NCBI RefSeq assembly: GCF_000021565.1 | Contig: NC_012440.1 | Coordinates: 1,690,210-1,754,209, forward strand | Reading direction: 5' to 3' | DNA: 64,000 nt | DNA from: Persephonella marina EX-H1 | GTDB lineage: Bacteria > Aquificota > Aquificia > Aquificales > Hydrogenothermaceae | Shown: positions 19,219 to 27,724 of the stretch, in pieces | Numbering within the stretch: the stretch's first letter is position 1 | Layout: the number at the start of each line of letters is the position of its first letter | Notes under the pieces: model-generated | Told to the model about the DNA's origin: nothing | The model's input: the letters and a program-made list of their open reading frames with translations, nothing else | Database searches by the model: none | Program-made: the position numbers and the translations under genes

Positions 19219-20064
19219 TACAACATTGTATATACCTTTTACAACCTCTGACATCCTCTCAAAATCAAGTGTTCCTATTGTGTCCGTTCTTCTGTGGTAG
19301 TTTGGATTTCTGTAAAATGCTGTGTCAGTTATCATAACAGCGTTGTATCCAAACTTCCAGAAATTCCTGTGATCTGAAAAATCAACACCTAAAAGAAATA
19401 CAGGGGCATTTATTGAGTAAACAGGTATAGATGAACCTTTTTTGATAAGTTCTTCAACTCTTTTTGTTATCTTCTTCTGTCCCATCTTTCCCACAACACC
19501 AATAAAATTACCTTTATCTGGATAGAAAAACTTAAAAAATGGTAGAGGAAACTGCTGTGAGTCAGGTTCATCAGAAAAATATCCTATCATCTCAAGGGAC
19601 AGCATAACCTTTATCTTTGCTTTTTCTTTGTAAAGAGTTTTTGCGTGTATATAACTTCCCATCTTATCGGTTCCAAAAAATGGAGGCTCTTCAAGTGTGT
19701 AGGCCACAAGGTCAACTCTGTGTTTTAATTTAGGTCTATATAGTTTTAAAAACCTTCCGATCTGTAGAATACCTGCTACACCACTTGCGTTATCATCTGC
19801 ACCTGGTGTATCACCTGCAACATCGTAATGTGCTCCCACAATAACTCTTTCCTCTTTTTCTGTATTGTATGATGCGATAATATTACTGTACTTTCTTGAA
19901 TTAACATTGTATGTCTGCACAGTTATCTCAAGATCTTCAAACTGGGAGATGATATACTCTGCTGCTCTATCAAGGGATCCAACATTATAAAAATTTCTGA
20001 AAGGTCTTATTTTACAAAGCTGCTCAACATCCGTGTAAAGATTTCTTGTTATATTTCCGTCCAT
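19207..20064 (-). CDS. M28-family zinc aminopeptidase
   Basis: 285 residues. Metal-binding motifs are in order: GAHYDVAGDTPGADDNASG (His, bridging Asp), TLEEPPFFG (catalytic Glu pair), an Asp/Glu in LSLEMIGYF, and YHRRTDTIGTL (final His). No clear signal peptide is visible, so it is probably cytoplasmic. It would remove N-terminal residues from peptides. Adjacent genes are unrelated. Confidence 0.82.
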   Translation of the reverse strand: MDGNITRNLYTDVEQLCKIRPFRNFYNVGSLDRAAEYIISQFEDLEITVQTYNVNSRKYSNIIASYNTEKEERVIVGAHYDVAGDTPGADDNASGVAGILQIGRFLKLYRPKLKHRVDLVAYTLEEPPFFGTDKMGSYIHAKTLYKEKAKIKVMLSLEMIGYFSDEPDSQQFPLPFFKFFYPDKGNFIGVVGKMGQKKITKRVEELIKKGSSIPVYSINAPVFLLGVDFSDHRNFWKFGYNAVMITDTAFYRNPNYHRRTDTIGTLDFERMSEVVKGIYNVVLNI

Positions 20065-20163
20065 TATACACTTATTTTAAGTCAAAAAATGATATAAATC
20101 AGTGATTTTTATTTAAAATATCTTTAATATTTTTATAGAAATTAAGATTTAGGAGTCTGAAAT

Positions 20164-20589
20164 ATGTTAATAAGAAAAGAGGACTTTCCAAAGGTTGCTT
20201 TATCAAAAATGAATGAAATTCACAGTACGGAAATAGATATTGTTAACAGCCTTTATGATGCTGTAGTTAGATGTATTGAAGGAAAGGAAAGCGTGGAAAC
20301 TGTGGATAAACTTCTGAGAGAATTCCTGAATGATGTTAGGGAGCATTTCAGCTTTGAGCAGGAACTTATGGAAAAGTACGGCTTTTTCGCCTATCCTATG
20401 CACAAAGGTGAGCATGATAATGTTTTAAGGGAGCTCGCATCTGTAGAGAGTATATGGGAGGAAAAGAAAAATCCTGCAACTATAAAGGAGTATCTTGAGA
20501 ACTACTTTGCTCCATGGATTGTGAACCACGTCCAGACGATGGATACTGTTACAGCGATGTTCCTCTCAAACTTTGTTCATGCAGAATGA
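20164..20589 (+). CDS. Bacteriohemerythrin
   Basis: 141 residues, four-helix bundle. The di-iron ligands are visible as His20, His61 and Glu65 (HFSFEQ), His80 and His84 (HKGEH), His122 and Asp127 (HVQTMD). It binds oxygen reversibly; in microaerophiles it serves oxygen delivery or sensing. It is a free-standing domain. The 3' end overlaps the convergent methyltransferase gene. Confidence 0.85.
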   Translation: MLIRKEDFPKVALSKMNEIHSTEIDIVNSLYDAVVRCIEGKESVETVDKLLREFLNDVREHFSFEQELMEKYGFFAYPMHKGEHDNVLRELASVESIWEEKKNPATIKEYLENYFAPWIVNHVQTMDTVTAMFLSNFVHAE

Positions 20590-21212
20590 TCCTTCTTAAT
20601 TCCGTAGCCAACTATATGGTAATTAACAGGTATAAAGGGGCTTTTAAATCTGACATTTTTAATATATGCATCAGGAAAGTATCTTCTTATAACTGATGCT
20701 GTGTCCCTTTTTATATCACACCCTTCAAAAAGCCATTTCCATGCTGGCTGAAGTATGTTTTGAACGGAGTATGTAAAACTGCCCTCAGGAGCAACAACAT
20801 GTTCGATGAATACAAATATCCCACCAGGTTTTAATACCCTTTTTATCTCCCTCAGGACTTTACTCTGAGATTTAACACTGCAGAGAACAAGTGTTGACAC
20901 GACAGCGTCAAAACTGTTGTCTTCAAACGGTAGTTTTTCACCAACGCCTTCAATAATATGTAACTTTATATCAGACCTAACTGCTTTATCTTTGAGGTAC
21001 TCAAGCATCTCCTTACTTGGCTCTATAACCGTGAGATCCTTTACTTTTTTGTAGTAATCTAGGTTAATTCCCGTTCCAGCTCCAATCTCAAGAACTTTTC
21101 CTCCAATTCTGTTGAAAAGCTCTATCTTGTGTTTTCCGTACACATTTTTCATATACCATTCAAGATTTTTCATAAAAACAGCATTAAATCTGCTTTTACA
21201 CCTACAGGTCAT
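20577..21212 (-). CDS. Class I SAM-dependent methyltransferase
   Basis: 211 residues. Motif I VLEIGAGTGINLDYY, VIEPSKEMLEYL, FDAVVSTLVLCSV and LKPGGIFVFIEHV are the standard methyltransferase 11 elements. The C-terminal part (PAWKWLFEGCDIKRDT) resembles the UbiE/METTL7-like or phospholipid methyltransferase branch. A Cys-rich N-terminus (MTCRCKS) is notable. It starts 2 bp after the AddB-like gene ends, so both are one transcript. The substrate is unknown. Confidence 0.78.
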   Translation of the reverse strand: MTCRCKSRFNAVFMKNLEWYMKNVYGKHKIELFNRIGGKVLEIGAGTGINLDYYKKVKDLTVIEPSKEMLEYLKDKAVRSDIKLHIIEGVGEKLPFEDNSFDAVVSTLVLCSVKSQSKVLREIKRVLKPGGIFVFIEHVVAPEGSFTYSVQNILQPAWKWLFEGCDIKRDTASVIRRYFPDAYIKNVRFKSPFIPVNYHIVGYGIKKDHSA

Positions 21213-21213
21213 A

Positions 21214-23979
21214 CTAATTCACCTCCAGTTTACCTTCTTTTATTTTAATGAAATCTTCAAGATAACTGTACTTATTTTCATCAAAACTGTAAATTTTGCA
21301 AATATCTGTAAACTCACAGTAACCACAGCTTTCTGATTTTGTGTACGGAACAAAAAACCCATCCTTTAACATATTAAGTATTATATAGATCACTTTATCA
21401 GTTTTTTCATCAATCTCCTTGTCTAACTGTGTGGAGACCTCTGAGTGGTTTTCTTTAATAAAGAGGAGACCCAGTTTTTGTACATCTTTCCCTGAACTCT
21501 CAAGAAATTTTTTATAAATAACAAGCTGGAGATACTCACCTTTTAGCAGGGCTTTTCTCAGATCATCAATCCTTTTCTTTCCTGTTTTATAGTCGTATAT
21601 GATATATTTACCATTTTTTAAATCCCTGTCAGCTCTATCTATCTTTCCTGTGAACTTAAATCCATAAATATTTACAGATCTTTTCATTTCAATAACTTCA
21701 GGTATGTAAATGTTTCTTATCCTTTCAAGATCTTTTATAACAAACTCTGTTAATATATCAGAAAGCAATAAAACTCTTTTTTCCTCAAATATCCTTGCTG
21801 AAGGTTTCAGTTCTTCAAGTAAAGGTCTAAACTTCTCCTTAACAAGGGCAGGTATGATCATTCTTAATCTGGATTTGTCCTTTATTCTTTTTCTGTATAC
21901 AAACTCAAGTATCTCATGTATAGCCGTTCCTTCTTTATCTGGAGGAATTCTTTCTGTATCTACAATCTCAAAAGTGTCCGGATTTATCACTGAGCTTAAG
22001 AAAAATCTGTATGGACAGTCTGAAAATGTCTGGAGCTTTGAAGGTGTAAGCTTGATGTATTTGGGATTTACATTTACATATCCTTCATACTCTGTTATAT
22101 ACTCAGACTCTCTTTTTATATGTGCCTCAACCACTTTTTTTAATAGGTTATCTGTATTTATAAGATGAGCCGCGTTTTTAAGTCTGAACTCTTTTAATGT
22201 GGTTATCTCTTCCGGGTCTTCCAGTTTTAGGGTATCTCCATTCTCAAAGTATGATCTTCCGTAGTTTAATCTTAAAAGTTCCTCAACTAATACTGATGGT
22301 GAAAGATCGTTTCCTTTATCGTCTCTGTTTTTGTAAGATATATAAATGTTTTTTGAGGAGTTAAATATTGATATAAATGTTATTATCTGCTGCCAGTAGG
22401 ATGCGTTCAGCTTGGGAAGACCCTTCTCTTCAAGTTTTACCCTGAGAGTGTTATTAATAACAGGATCATCTTTAATGATGGAAGGGTACTTTCCCTCGTT
22501 CATATCAACAAAAAACAGGTAATCAAATATAATTCCTTCAGATATGTTTGGTGTTCTTATCTGAACAATATCTCCTTTTAATCTCCTATCAATATCTTCT
22601 TCCTCAAGGTAGTGCAGAAGTATACTGTTGAACTCGGAATATGTAATCTCAGGGTAAAGCTTTTTCAGTACATGGTTTAACTGAATGTTCTCAAGTATAT
22701 TGAGGAATTTTTCAGTATGTTCATTTTTCTTAAAAAATCTTTCTATTATATCTGTGTAGTTCTGTATAAGATCATTTAAAGATCCCCTTTCAGGAATTTT
22801 TTTAATGGATCTTAACAGATCTATTATACCGTTGTACCCTTTATCACTCAGTAATTTTATAATGCTCTCATACCCCTCTTCGTAGGAGTTTTCTATCAGA
22901 TCTTTTTCAAATGAAGATATATCTATATCATCAATATTGAGAATCTCTTTTGATATGCTGTTGAGAAGGTCAATCTTTGAAAAGTTGTTTTCTTTCAGGC
23001 TGAATAATAAGAACATCTTTTTAAAAGGTAGCTGATCAATAAATCTGTTTTCCTCTGAAAGATAGTAAGGGATGTTGTACTCCTGAAAAACAGATTTTAT
23101 GTCCTTCAGATAGCTTCCAAGATCGTTTATCACCACTCCAATTTTATACCATCTCGTATTTTCTTTAATCTTTAGGATGCTTTTTGCTATCTTTACAATT
23201 TCGTCCCTTTTACCTTTTGATACTATAAACTTGATGTTCTTGCATCCTATACCTTCTTCAGTTATAGCTGAGGAAAACATAAGTGATGTCAGTTTCTGGT
23301 CTTCTTTTTTTATACTCTCTGTATATGTTTTAAGTCTGAAGTTTTTAAAGAACTCAAAAGTGGATCTGAGGTAAGGGTTTTTTTCAAAAACTGAATATCC
23401 GGGATTTATCGGGATATAAACAGATGATCTGTTTTTAAGCAGTGATCTGAACATATCTCTGTCTATCTCTGTCAGAGAGTGGAAACCAAAAACAAAGAGG
23501 AAGTCTGTTTTATAATCCTTCAATGATGCTTCTGTGATTATATCTTCTCTATCTTTCAGATTTAAGTCTGCCAGTTTTCTCTGGTATTCTTCGTATACCT
23601 CTTTTAATCTTTCCCCTTCAGGAAGATCCTGAGGTTCTATTTTTGATTCTTTTAGTTTCTGAATAGTCTCGCTGTATGCTCTGGATAGGCCTTCTATATG
23701 GATATCCTTTTCTTTAAGTATACTATCTATCAATATCTCCTTCTCAAGATTGTTTATAGGCTCTTTCCCTGTAAGCTCCCTTGCGATATCAAGTTTTGTG
23801 AAAAATTCAGCGTTGTATAAAAGACCTAAGCTATCTGATAGATACTCCTTTATAGCTCTTCTCATATTGTTAGAGGAGATTATAAATGTAAGCCTGCTCT
23901 CAGGATTCACCTTTCTGATATTTTTAACTGTATCAGTCAGCTTTTCAAAAAGGAAGGGGTAACTTCCTGCGTATATCAC
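21214..23979 (-). CDS. addB: AddB-like PD-(D/E)XK nuclease/inactive helicase
   Basis: 921 residues. The N-terminus (SRLTFIISSNNMRRAIKEYL) and middle follow the UvrD-like fold without Walker A, as in AddB. The C-terminus has the RecB nuclease motif IYDYKTGKKR and the four-cysteine iron-sulfur staple: SDCPYRF upstream, then CGYCEFTDIC near the end. AddB cuts one strand and scans for Chi in the AddAB complex. No addA is in the window. AGGAGGG precedes the ATG. It is the last clear host gene before the prophage. Confidence 0.75.
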   Translation of the reverse strand: MIYAGSYPFLFEKLTDTVKNIRKVNPESRLTFIISSNNMRRAIKEYLSDSLGLLYNAEFFTKLDIARELTGKEPINNLEKEILIDSILKEKDIHIEGLSRAYSETIQKLKESKIEPQDLPEGERLKEVYEEYQRKLADLNLKDREDIITEASLKDYKTDFLFVFGFHSLTEIDRDMFRSLLKNRSSVYIPINPGYSVFEKNPYLRSTFEFFKNFRLKTYTESIKKEDQKLTSLMFSSAITEEGIGCKNIKFIVSKGKRDEIVKIAKSILKIKENTRWYKIGVVINDLGSYLKDIKSVFQEYNIPYYLSEENRFIDQLPFKKMFLLFSLKENNFSKIDLLNSISKEILNIDDIDISSFEKDLIENSYEEGYESIIKLLSDKGYNGIIDLLRSIKKIPERGSLNDLIQNYTDIIERFFKKNEHTEKFLNILENIQLNHVLKKLYPEITYSEFNSILLHYLEEEDIDRRLKGDIVQIRTPNISEGIIFDYLFFVDMNEGKYPSIIKDDPVINNTLRVKLEEKGLPKLNASYWQQIITFISIFNSSKNIYISYKNRDDKGNDLSPSVLVEELLRLNYGRSYFENGDTLKLEDPEEITTLKEFRLKNAAHLINTDNLLKKVVEAHIKRESEYITEYEGYVNVNPKYIKLTPSKLQTFSDCPYRFFLSSVINPDTFEIVDTERIPPDKEGTAIHEILEFVYRKRIKDKSRLRMIIPALVKEKFRPLLEELKPSARIFEEKRVLLLSDILTEFVIKDLERIRNIYIPEVIEMKRSVNIYGFKFTGKIDRADRDLKNGKYIIYDYKTGKKRIDDLRKALLKGEYLQLVIYKKFLESSGKDVQKLGLLFIKENHSEVSTQLDKEIDEKTDKVIYIILNMLKDGFFVPYTKSESCGYCEFTDICKIYSFDENKYSYLEDFIKIKEGKLEVN

Positions 23980-24025
23980 AGAGCCCTCCTAACCATAAAA
24001 GATGATTATATAATATCAGAATTGA

Positions 24026-24271
24026 TTCGAATCTATTCAGGAATACTTAATAGAAAGACACACAGAAAGGCCTGTTTATATAGAGTGTCAAAAACCTGTA
24101 GTTCCAGAAAAACCGGAGTCTATCCCATATAAAATCTTTCGTGTTCAGTTTGAAAACAAGTATTACTACTGTGCTGATGTTGAAAATGCAAGAATAATAT
24201 CTGAAAACTGGTTAGGATATAAGAATTGGTGTGAGAGTCTGGAAATAAATTTAAAAAGGAAAATCCACTAA
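24026..24271 (+). pseudogene. C-terminal fragment of an Rz/spanin-like phage gene
   Basis: An open frame of 81 codons without ATG, GTG or TTG near its 5' end (a TGA precedes it at 24023). It reads ...QEYLIERHTERPVYIECQ... and ends LEINLKRKIH. The content is hydrophilic, with a V-Y-I-E-C and W-x-x-Y-x-x-W-C pattern like the C-terminal half of small phage Rz-type lysis proteins. The Rz-like gene starting at 63842 supplies the kind of N-terminal membrane/coiled-coil half that this piece lacks. It is either a relic of another prophage right end or half of a gene split by the integration event. Not verified by alignment. Confidence 0.45.
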
Positions 24272-24368
24272 TGAGGTGGAGGGACGGCTACTTCCCCTCA
24301 TACCGGCATCGGATTAACCGAAGCCGCCGCTGGCAACGCCGATTTTCCAGCTGTCACCTCATCAGTGG
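24265..24368 (+). ncRNA. Candidate structured RNA with three hairpins and a loop-loop contact
   Basis: A 14-bp closing stem (24265-24278 with 24355-24368, one A-C mismatch) encloses three hairpins: GAGGG/CCCTC (24279-24299), CGGC+TCGG/CCGA+GCCG (24304-24326) and GCTGG/CCAGC (24329-24351). CGGC in loop one (24285-24288) is complementary to GCCG in loop three (24338-24341). It is GC-rich in AT-rich surroundings and has no open frame of note. GGTGGAGGGAC and TGGCAAC recall SAM-I riboswitches, but the kink-turn partner GATGAA and the GGTGCC-AATTCC core are not there. It could act in either direction; strand is assigned from the preceding frame. Confidence 0.5.
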
Positions 24369-24415
24369 TTAATTAAAAAATAAATCCTTATACTGAGAAC
24401 TGCCATCCTAAACTA

Positions 24416-24696
24416 TCCCAATTTTTTGGACAAACTGAAAATCAGTTTTTTAATGTGTCTGGGACACTTTTTTGGTTATTGATAATCAAGGATTTGCGAA
24501 AGTGGGGTGTCCCATTTTTTTGGAAATTTATAAAATTTATAATTTCCCAATTTTTTGGGACACCTATTTAGTTATATTCCATTTTATCACAATTTCGGGA
24601 AATATAGGAAAATAAAGGGATATAGCGGGATAAGTTTTTTTATTAAATTAAACTGTCCCATTTTTTGGGGAAACTGTCCCATTTTATTTGGATAAA
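24416..24696. repeat. Cluster of TCCCA-T6-GG motifs, possible prophage end
   Basis: At least five to six copies of a quasi-palindrome near TGTCCCA(A/T)TTTTTTGG: 24416-24430, 24461-24475, 24507-24523, 24543-24564, 24654-24670 and 24674-24691. Two copies face each other, so GGTGTCCCA (24506-24514) and TGGGACACC (24556-24564) form perfect outer arms with a second AT-rich stem inside. Multiple spaced copies near one end of a transposable phage are what transposase-binding end sites look like. No gene is seen here. Confidence 0.5.
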
Positions 24697-24698
24697 AA

Positions 24699-24772
24699 CG
24701 GGGTAGGCAGGATTTGAACCTGCGATCTTTGGATTTGGAGTCCAATGCTTTTCCTGGCTAAGCTACTACCCC
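24699..24772 (-). tRNA. tRNA-Trp (CCA)
   Basis: On the minus strand: acceptor GGGGTAG/CTACCCC, D stem GCTT/AAGC, anticodon stem TTGGA/TCCAA with loop CTCCAAA (anticodon CCA), T stem GCAGG/CCTGC with TTCAAAT, and discriminator G as in bacterial tRNA-Trp. The 3' CCA is not encoded. It begins one base after the tape-measure stop codon and is co-oriented with it, so it would be made as part of that phage transcript. Confidence 0.9.
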
Positions 24773-24773
24773 A

Positions 24774-27206
24774 TTATATATTTTCAGCGATTAAACTCCA
24801 ATCTAATTTTTCTAATTCTTTTGGAAGTTCCTGAGCAATTTCTTTTGAGTTTGTTGCCTGCGTATTGATAATAATTTGTTTAATTACCACAGTTGTAGAT
24901 TTTTTTTCGGTTTTCTTTGTGTTTTGAACAGGATAGATAGGAACTTCAGTGAAATTGTTTTTGCTCTCTTTGAACGGGTTTGATAAATTATCAGCTAAAC
25001 CGGACATCAATTTTAGAATTTCATTTTCTTTTCCAAGGATACCAACTTTTAGTCCTTCCAGGGCGAATAATCCTATTTCCATAAATACTTTAGAGGGAGA
25101 CTTTATGCCTAAAAACTCTTTTATTCCACCTACAATGTTTTTACCAATGTTTTTTACTGCTTCTACTGGTTTTGAAATCATAGATTTTATTCCATTTAAA
25201 AGTCCTTCAATTATACTTCTGCCTATGTCAAATAAGTTAAAGTTTTTTAGAAATTCTTTTATTGTTTCAAAGGGATGTATAACTGTATATATAAGTTTGC
25301 TTCCAAATTTAATAGCTTCTGTGATTAGATTTATCAAACCTGCAATGAACTCGGCTATTATAGAAATAACAGATACAAGAGTTTTTCCTGCAAGTATTCC
25401 CATTCTCGCAAAGATTATAAATGCACTGTTATCGGGGTTATATTTAAATCCAAAAACTTTTGCTATTGCTTGAAAAACCGGTTCAAGTGCTCTGGCTAAA
25501 TTTGAAAAAGCATCTTTTAAAGGTTTTATAGCATTTGAAATATCACTAAAGCCTTCTTTAAAACCCATCCAGAAGGCTTTTATTCTGTCAAGGTAAAGGA
25601 AATTATAGATTGCTTTAAACAGTCCTTTAACTTTATCCCAGTTTTTATAAACAAGATAACCTGCTATAGCTATTCCTGTCAGAACCGCACCTACTGGAGT
25701 AAAAACAAAGCTAATAGCAGCCATTGTTAAACTTCTTAAAGCAATTACTGATGTTTTAATACTATTTGTTAGTGCCATAAAAGCGGCTTTTGAAAATGTA
25801 GATACTCCAGAAGATAGATTAAGTTTAGCGATAGCAACATTAAGAGAAGGAATTAATTCTTTTTTGACTATATTGCTAAGCTCTATAATTTCTGATTTTA
25901 GATTTACAAAACTTAAAATCCCTTTTGTTATCCCCATTCCAAGTAAACCGATTGTCCCAAGAAGTCCACCTATAACCAGTGTTAGAATCCCGAATGCTCC
26001 TATTGGTAAGAGAATGACAGAAGCTAATGTTTTATGGTGATTTATGAATGTAGCTATTGGTGAAAGAATAGCACTGAAAGCCTGTATCATCATATTGAGT
26101 GGTGGTAAGAATACAGATCCTATTAAAGATGCTATGTTTTTTATGTTATTCCAAAGTAGCTGGAGCTGTGCAGCTGTAGATTTTGTTAATGCTTCAAATT
26201 CTTGTTGCATAGAACCTGCTTGAGCCCCATCTTGAACCTCTTTTATTTTCTCTTTTAGTCTATCAAGATTATTCACAAGGATTTGTATCTTACCAACATG
26301 TTCCAGACCAACCCAATCTTTTAAAAGCTGTGTTTGTTTTGTTGAGTCCAGTCTTTTTACTGCATCTAAGACTTTAATAAGAGCCTCTGAAGGATTCTGT
26401 TGTTTTAATTTCATAAATTCATCTTTAGTCATTCCAATAGCAGACAGGACATTTAAGAATCCTTTATCCATTGCTTGGGTTCTGGTTAAAAGTGTTCTGA
26501 ATGAGGTTGCTGTTTCTTCTGAAGAAATACCTGCTTCTTTAATAACAGCTCCAAATACTGCTGCATATTTTGCTTCTATCCCGAATGCTTTTGCTGTAGC
26601 ACCAACTCTTTTCAAGATATCAATAATATCTTTGGCAGCTGCTCCCATTGTGTTTGACAGGTAATTAACTGTATCACCAACTTCCTGCAAAGCCTGGATT
26701 GTTGGAATAGCAAATGCATTTTTTATTTCTCCAAATGCTTTTCCTGCTTCTTCTGGAAGCATATCAAATGCAAAAGCAGCCTTTGATACCATTTCTGTAA
26801 ATTCTATAAGCTGTTCTTTGGGAATTCCCATCTGGGAGAGTGAAGCAGATAAAGCAAATATCTCGTCTGTTGCTATTGGAATTTGAGAAGACATTTTTAT
26901 GAAAGCTTCTGTATATTTGGAAAGCTGTTCTTCTGAAGCTCCTACAACTTTATTGAATTCATAAACCTGTTTTTCAAGCTGAATAGCTGAGGCAACGGGC
27001 AGGGCAAAAGCTGCTGTAATACTTCCACCTAAGATAGCCAGATCCTTACCAATATTTGCAAGCTTGCTTGAAGTTTTGTATAAACTGTCCAGAGATTTCT
27101 GGACTTCCTCAGAAACTTTTTCTATATGTTTTAGAGGCTCAGATATCTTATCTATTACCTCAAAGATTACTCCGACCCTGAATATATCATCAGCTCCAAA
27201 CATCAT
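24774..27206 (-). CDS. Tail tape measure protein
   Basis: 810 residues, the longest phage gene seen. The first 350 residues are the TP901-type tape measure domain (ASAIQLEKQVYEFNKVVGASEEQL, FAFDMLPEEAGKAFGEIKNAF, LLTRTQAMDKGF). Several hydrophobic segments follow at about 390-450 and 490-530, then an alpha-helical part and a C-terminal SPSKVFMEIG motif found in other tape measures. It sets tail length. It is the last protein gene of the left-arm transcript portal-gp10-tape measure, next to the tRNA. In most phages the tail chaperones lie just upstream; here they are more than 7 kb away. Confidence 0.88.
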   Translation of the reverse strand: MMFGADDIFRVGVIFEVIDKISEPLKHIEKVSEEVQKSLDSLYKTSSKLANIGKDLAILGGSITAAFALPVASAIQLEKQVYEFNKVVGASEEQLSKYTEAFIKMSSQIPIATDEIFALSASLSQMGIPKEQLIEFTEMVSKAAFAFDMLPEEAGKAFGEIKNAFAIPTIQALQEVGDTVNYLSNTMGAAAKDIIDILKRVGATAKAFGIEAKYAAVFGAVIKEAGISSEETATSFRTLLTRTQAMDKGFLNVLSAIGMTKDEFMKLKQQNPSEALIKVLDAVKRLDSTKQTQLLKDWVGLEHVGKIQILVNNLDRLKEKIKEVQDGAQAGSMQQEFEALTKSTAAQLQLLWNNIKNIASLIGSVFLPPLNMMIQAFSAILSPIATFINHHKTLASVILLPIGAFGILTLVIGGLLGTIGLLGMGITKGILSFVNLKSEIIELSNIVKKELIPSLNVAIAKLNLSSGVSTFSKAAFMALTNSIKTSVIALRSLTMAAISFVFTPVGAVLTGIAIAGYLVYKNWDKVKGLFKAIYNFLYLDRIKAFWMGFKEGFSDISNAIKPLKDAFSNLARALEPVFQAIAKVFGFKYNPDNSAFIIFARMGILAGKTLVSVISIIAEFIAGLINLITEAIKFGSKLIYTVIHPFETIKEFLKNFNLFDIGRSIIEGLLNGIKSMISKPVEAVKNIGKNIVGGIKEFLGIKSPSKVFMEIGLFALEGLKVGILGKENEILKLMSGLADNLSNPFKESKNNFTEVPIYPVQNTKKTEKKSTTVVIKQIIINTQATNSKEIAQELPKELEKLDWSLIAENI

Positions 27207-27724
27207 AATCCTCGAATTATTTCTAAGATTTCTCCAATAACTTTAATCTTTGCTTTTTGGAGGAAATGTTTCCCTTCTATTTTTGTCTGCTTTTTCAGGA
27301 CAAATAATGGAATAACTTGTTTTTTCTTTGATGCCATCAGAACATTATTTTTAATGAATATGTTAAAACCTTGCTTTTTAAGTACATCTATAAAAGCCCT
27401 TGGAGAACCATACTTTTCAGTTTGCTTTTTTATTTTTTTGTTCACTGGAATAGCAAGGAATTTTGCATTTATAGGTTTTATAGTTGCTCCATGTTCCTGT
27501 GCAGGTCCATATTCTACATTAGTTCCAACTGCAGACCAGTTATCTCCTATTTCTACTTTTATACTTCTTCTTAGGTGTCCTGTATCAACGGGAACCTCTT
27601 CTTTTGCATACTTTTCCGCTCTTGCTGCCACTTCTTTCAGAAATCTTCTTTCCTTTTCTTTGAATTCTTTTACCTTTTTTTCTAATGCTTTGTGAAACCT
27701 TTCAAAACCAAAAGTCCCTGCCAT
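27203..27724 (-). CDS. HK97 gp10-like virion morphogenesis protein
   Basis: 173 residues. VPVDTGHLRRSI and VGTNVEYGPAQEHGA are the hallmark motifs of the HK97 gp10/phage virion morphogenesis family, which acts at the head-tail joint or as tail completion protein. The N-terminus is strongly charged and helical. It overlaps the tape measure by 4 bp and the portal stop by one base. Confidence 0.8.
   Translation of the reverse strand: MAGTFGFERFHKALEKKVKEFKEKERRFLKEVAARAEKYAKEEVPVDTGHLRRSIKVEIGDNWSAVGTNVEYGPAQEHGATIKPINAKFLAIPVNKKIKKQTEKYGSPRAFIDVLKKQGFNIFIKNNVLMASKKKQVIPLFVLKKQTKIEGKHFLQKAKIKVIGEILEIIRGL

Noticed and set aside
24265-24368. SAM-I riboswitch call for the structured RNA
   Set aside because: GGTGGAGGGAC, TGGCAAC and TTTTCCAGC match pieces of the SAM-I consensus, but the kink-turn partner and the GGTGCC-AATTCC core are absent, and the first hairpin closes on itself. 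Kept as an unclassified structured RNA.
24699-24772. tRNA gene as attB of a tyrosine-integrase element
   Set aside because: No integrase gene was found and no repeat of the tRNA 3' end was seen; the element encodes a DDE transposase.
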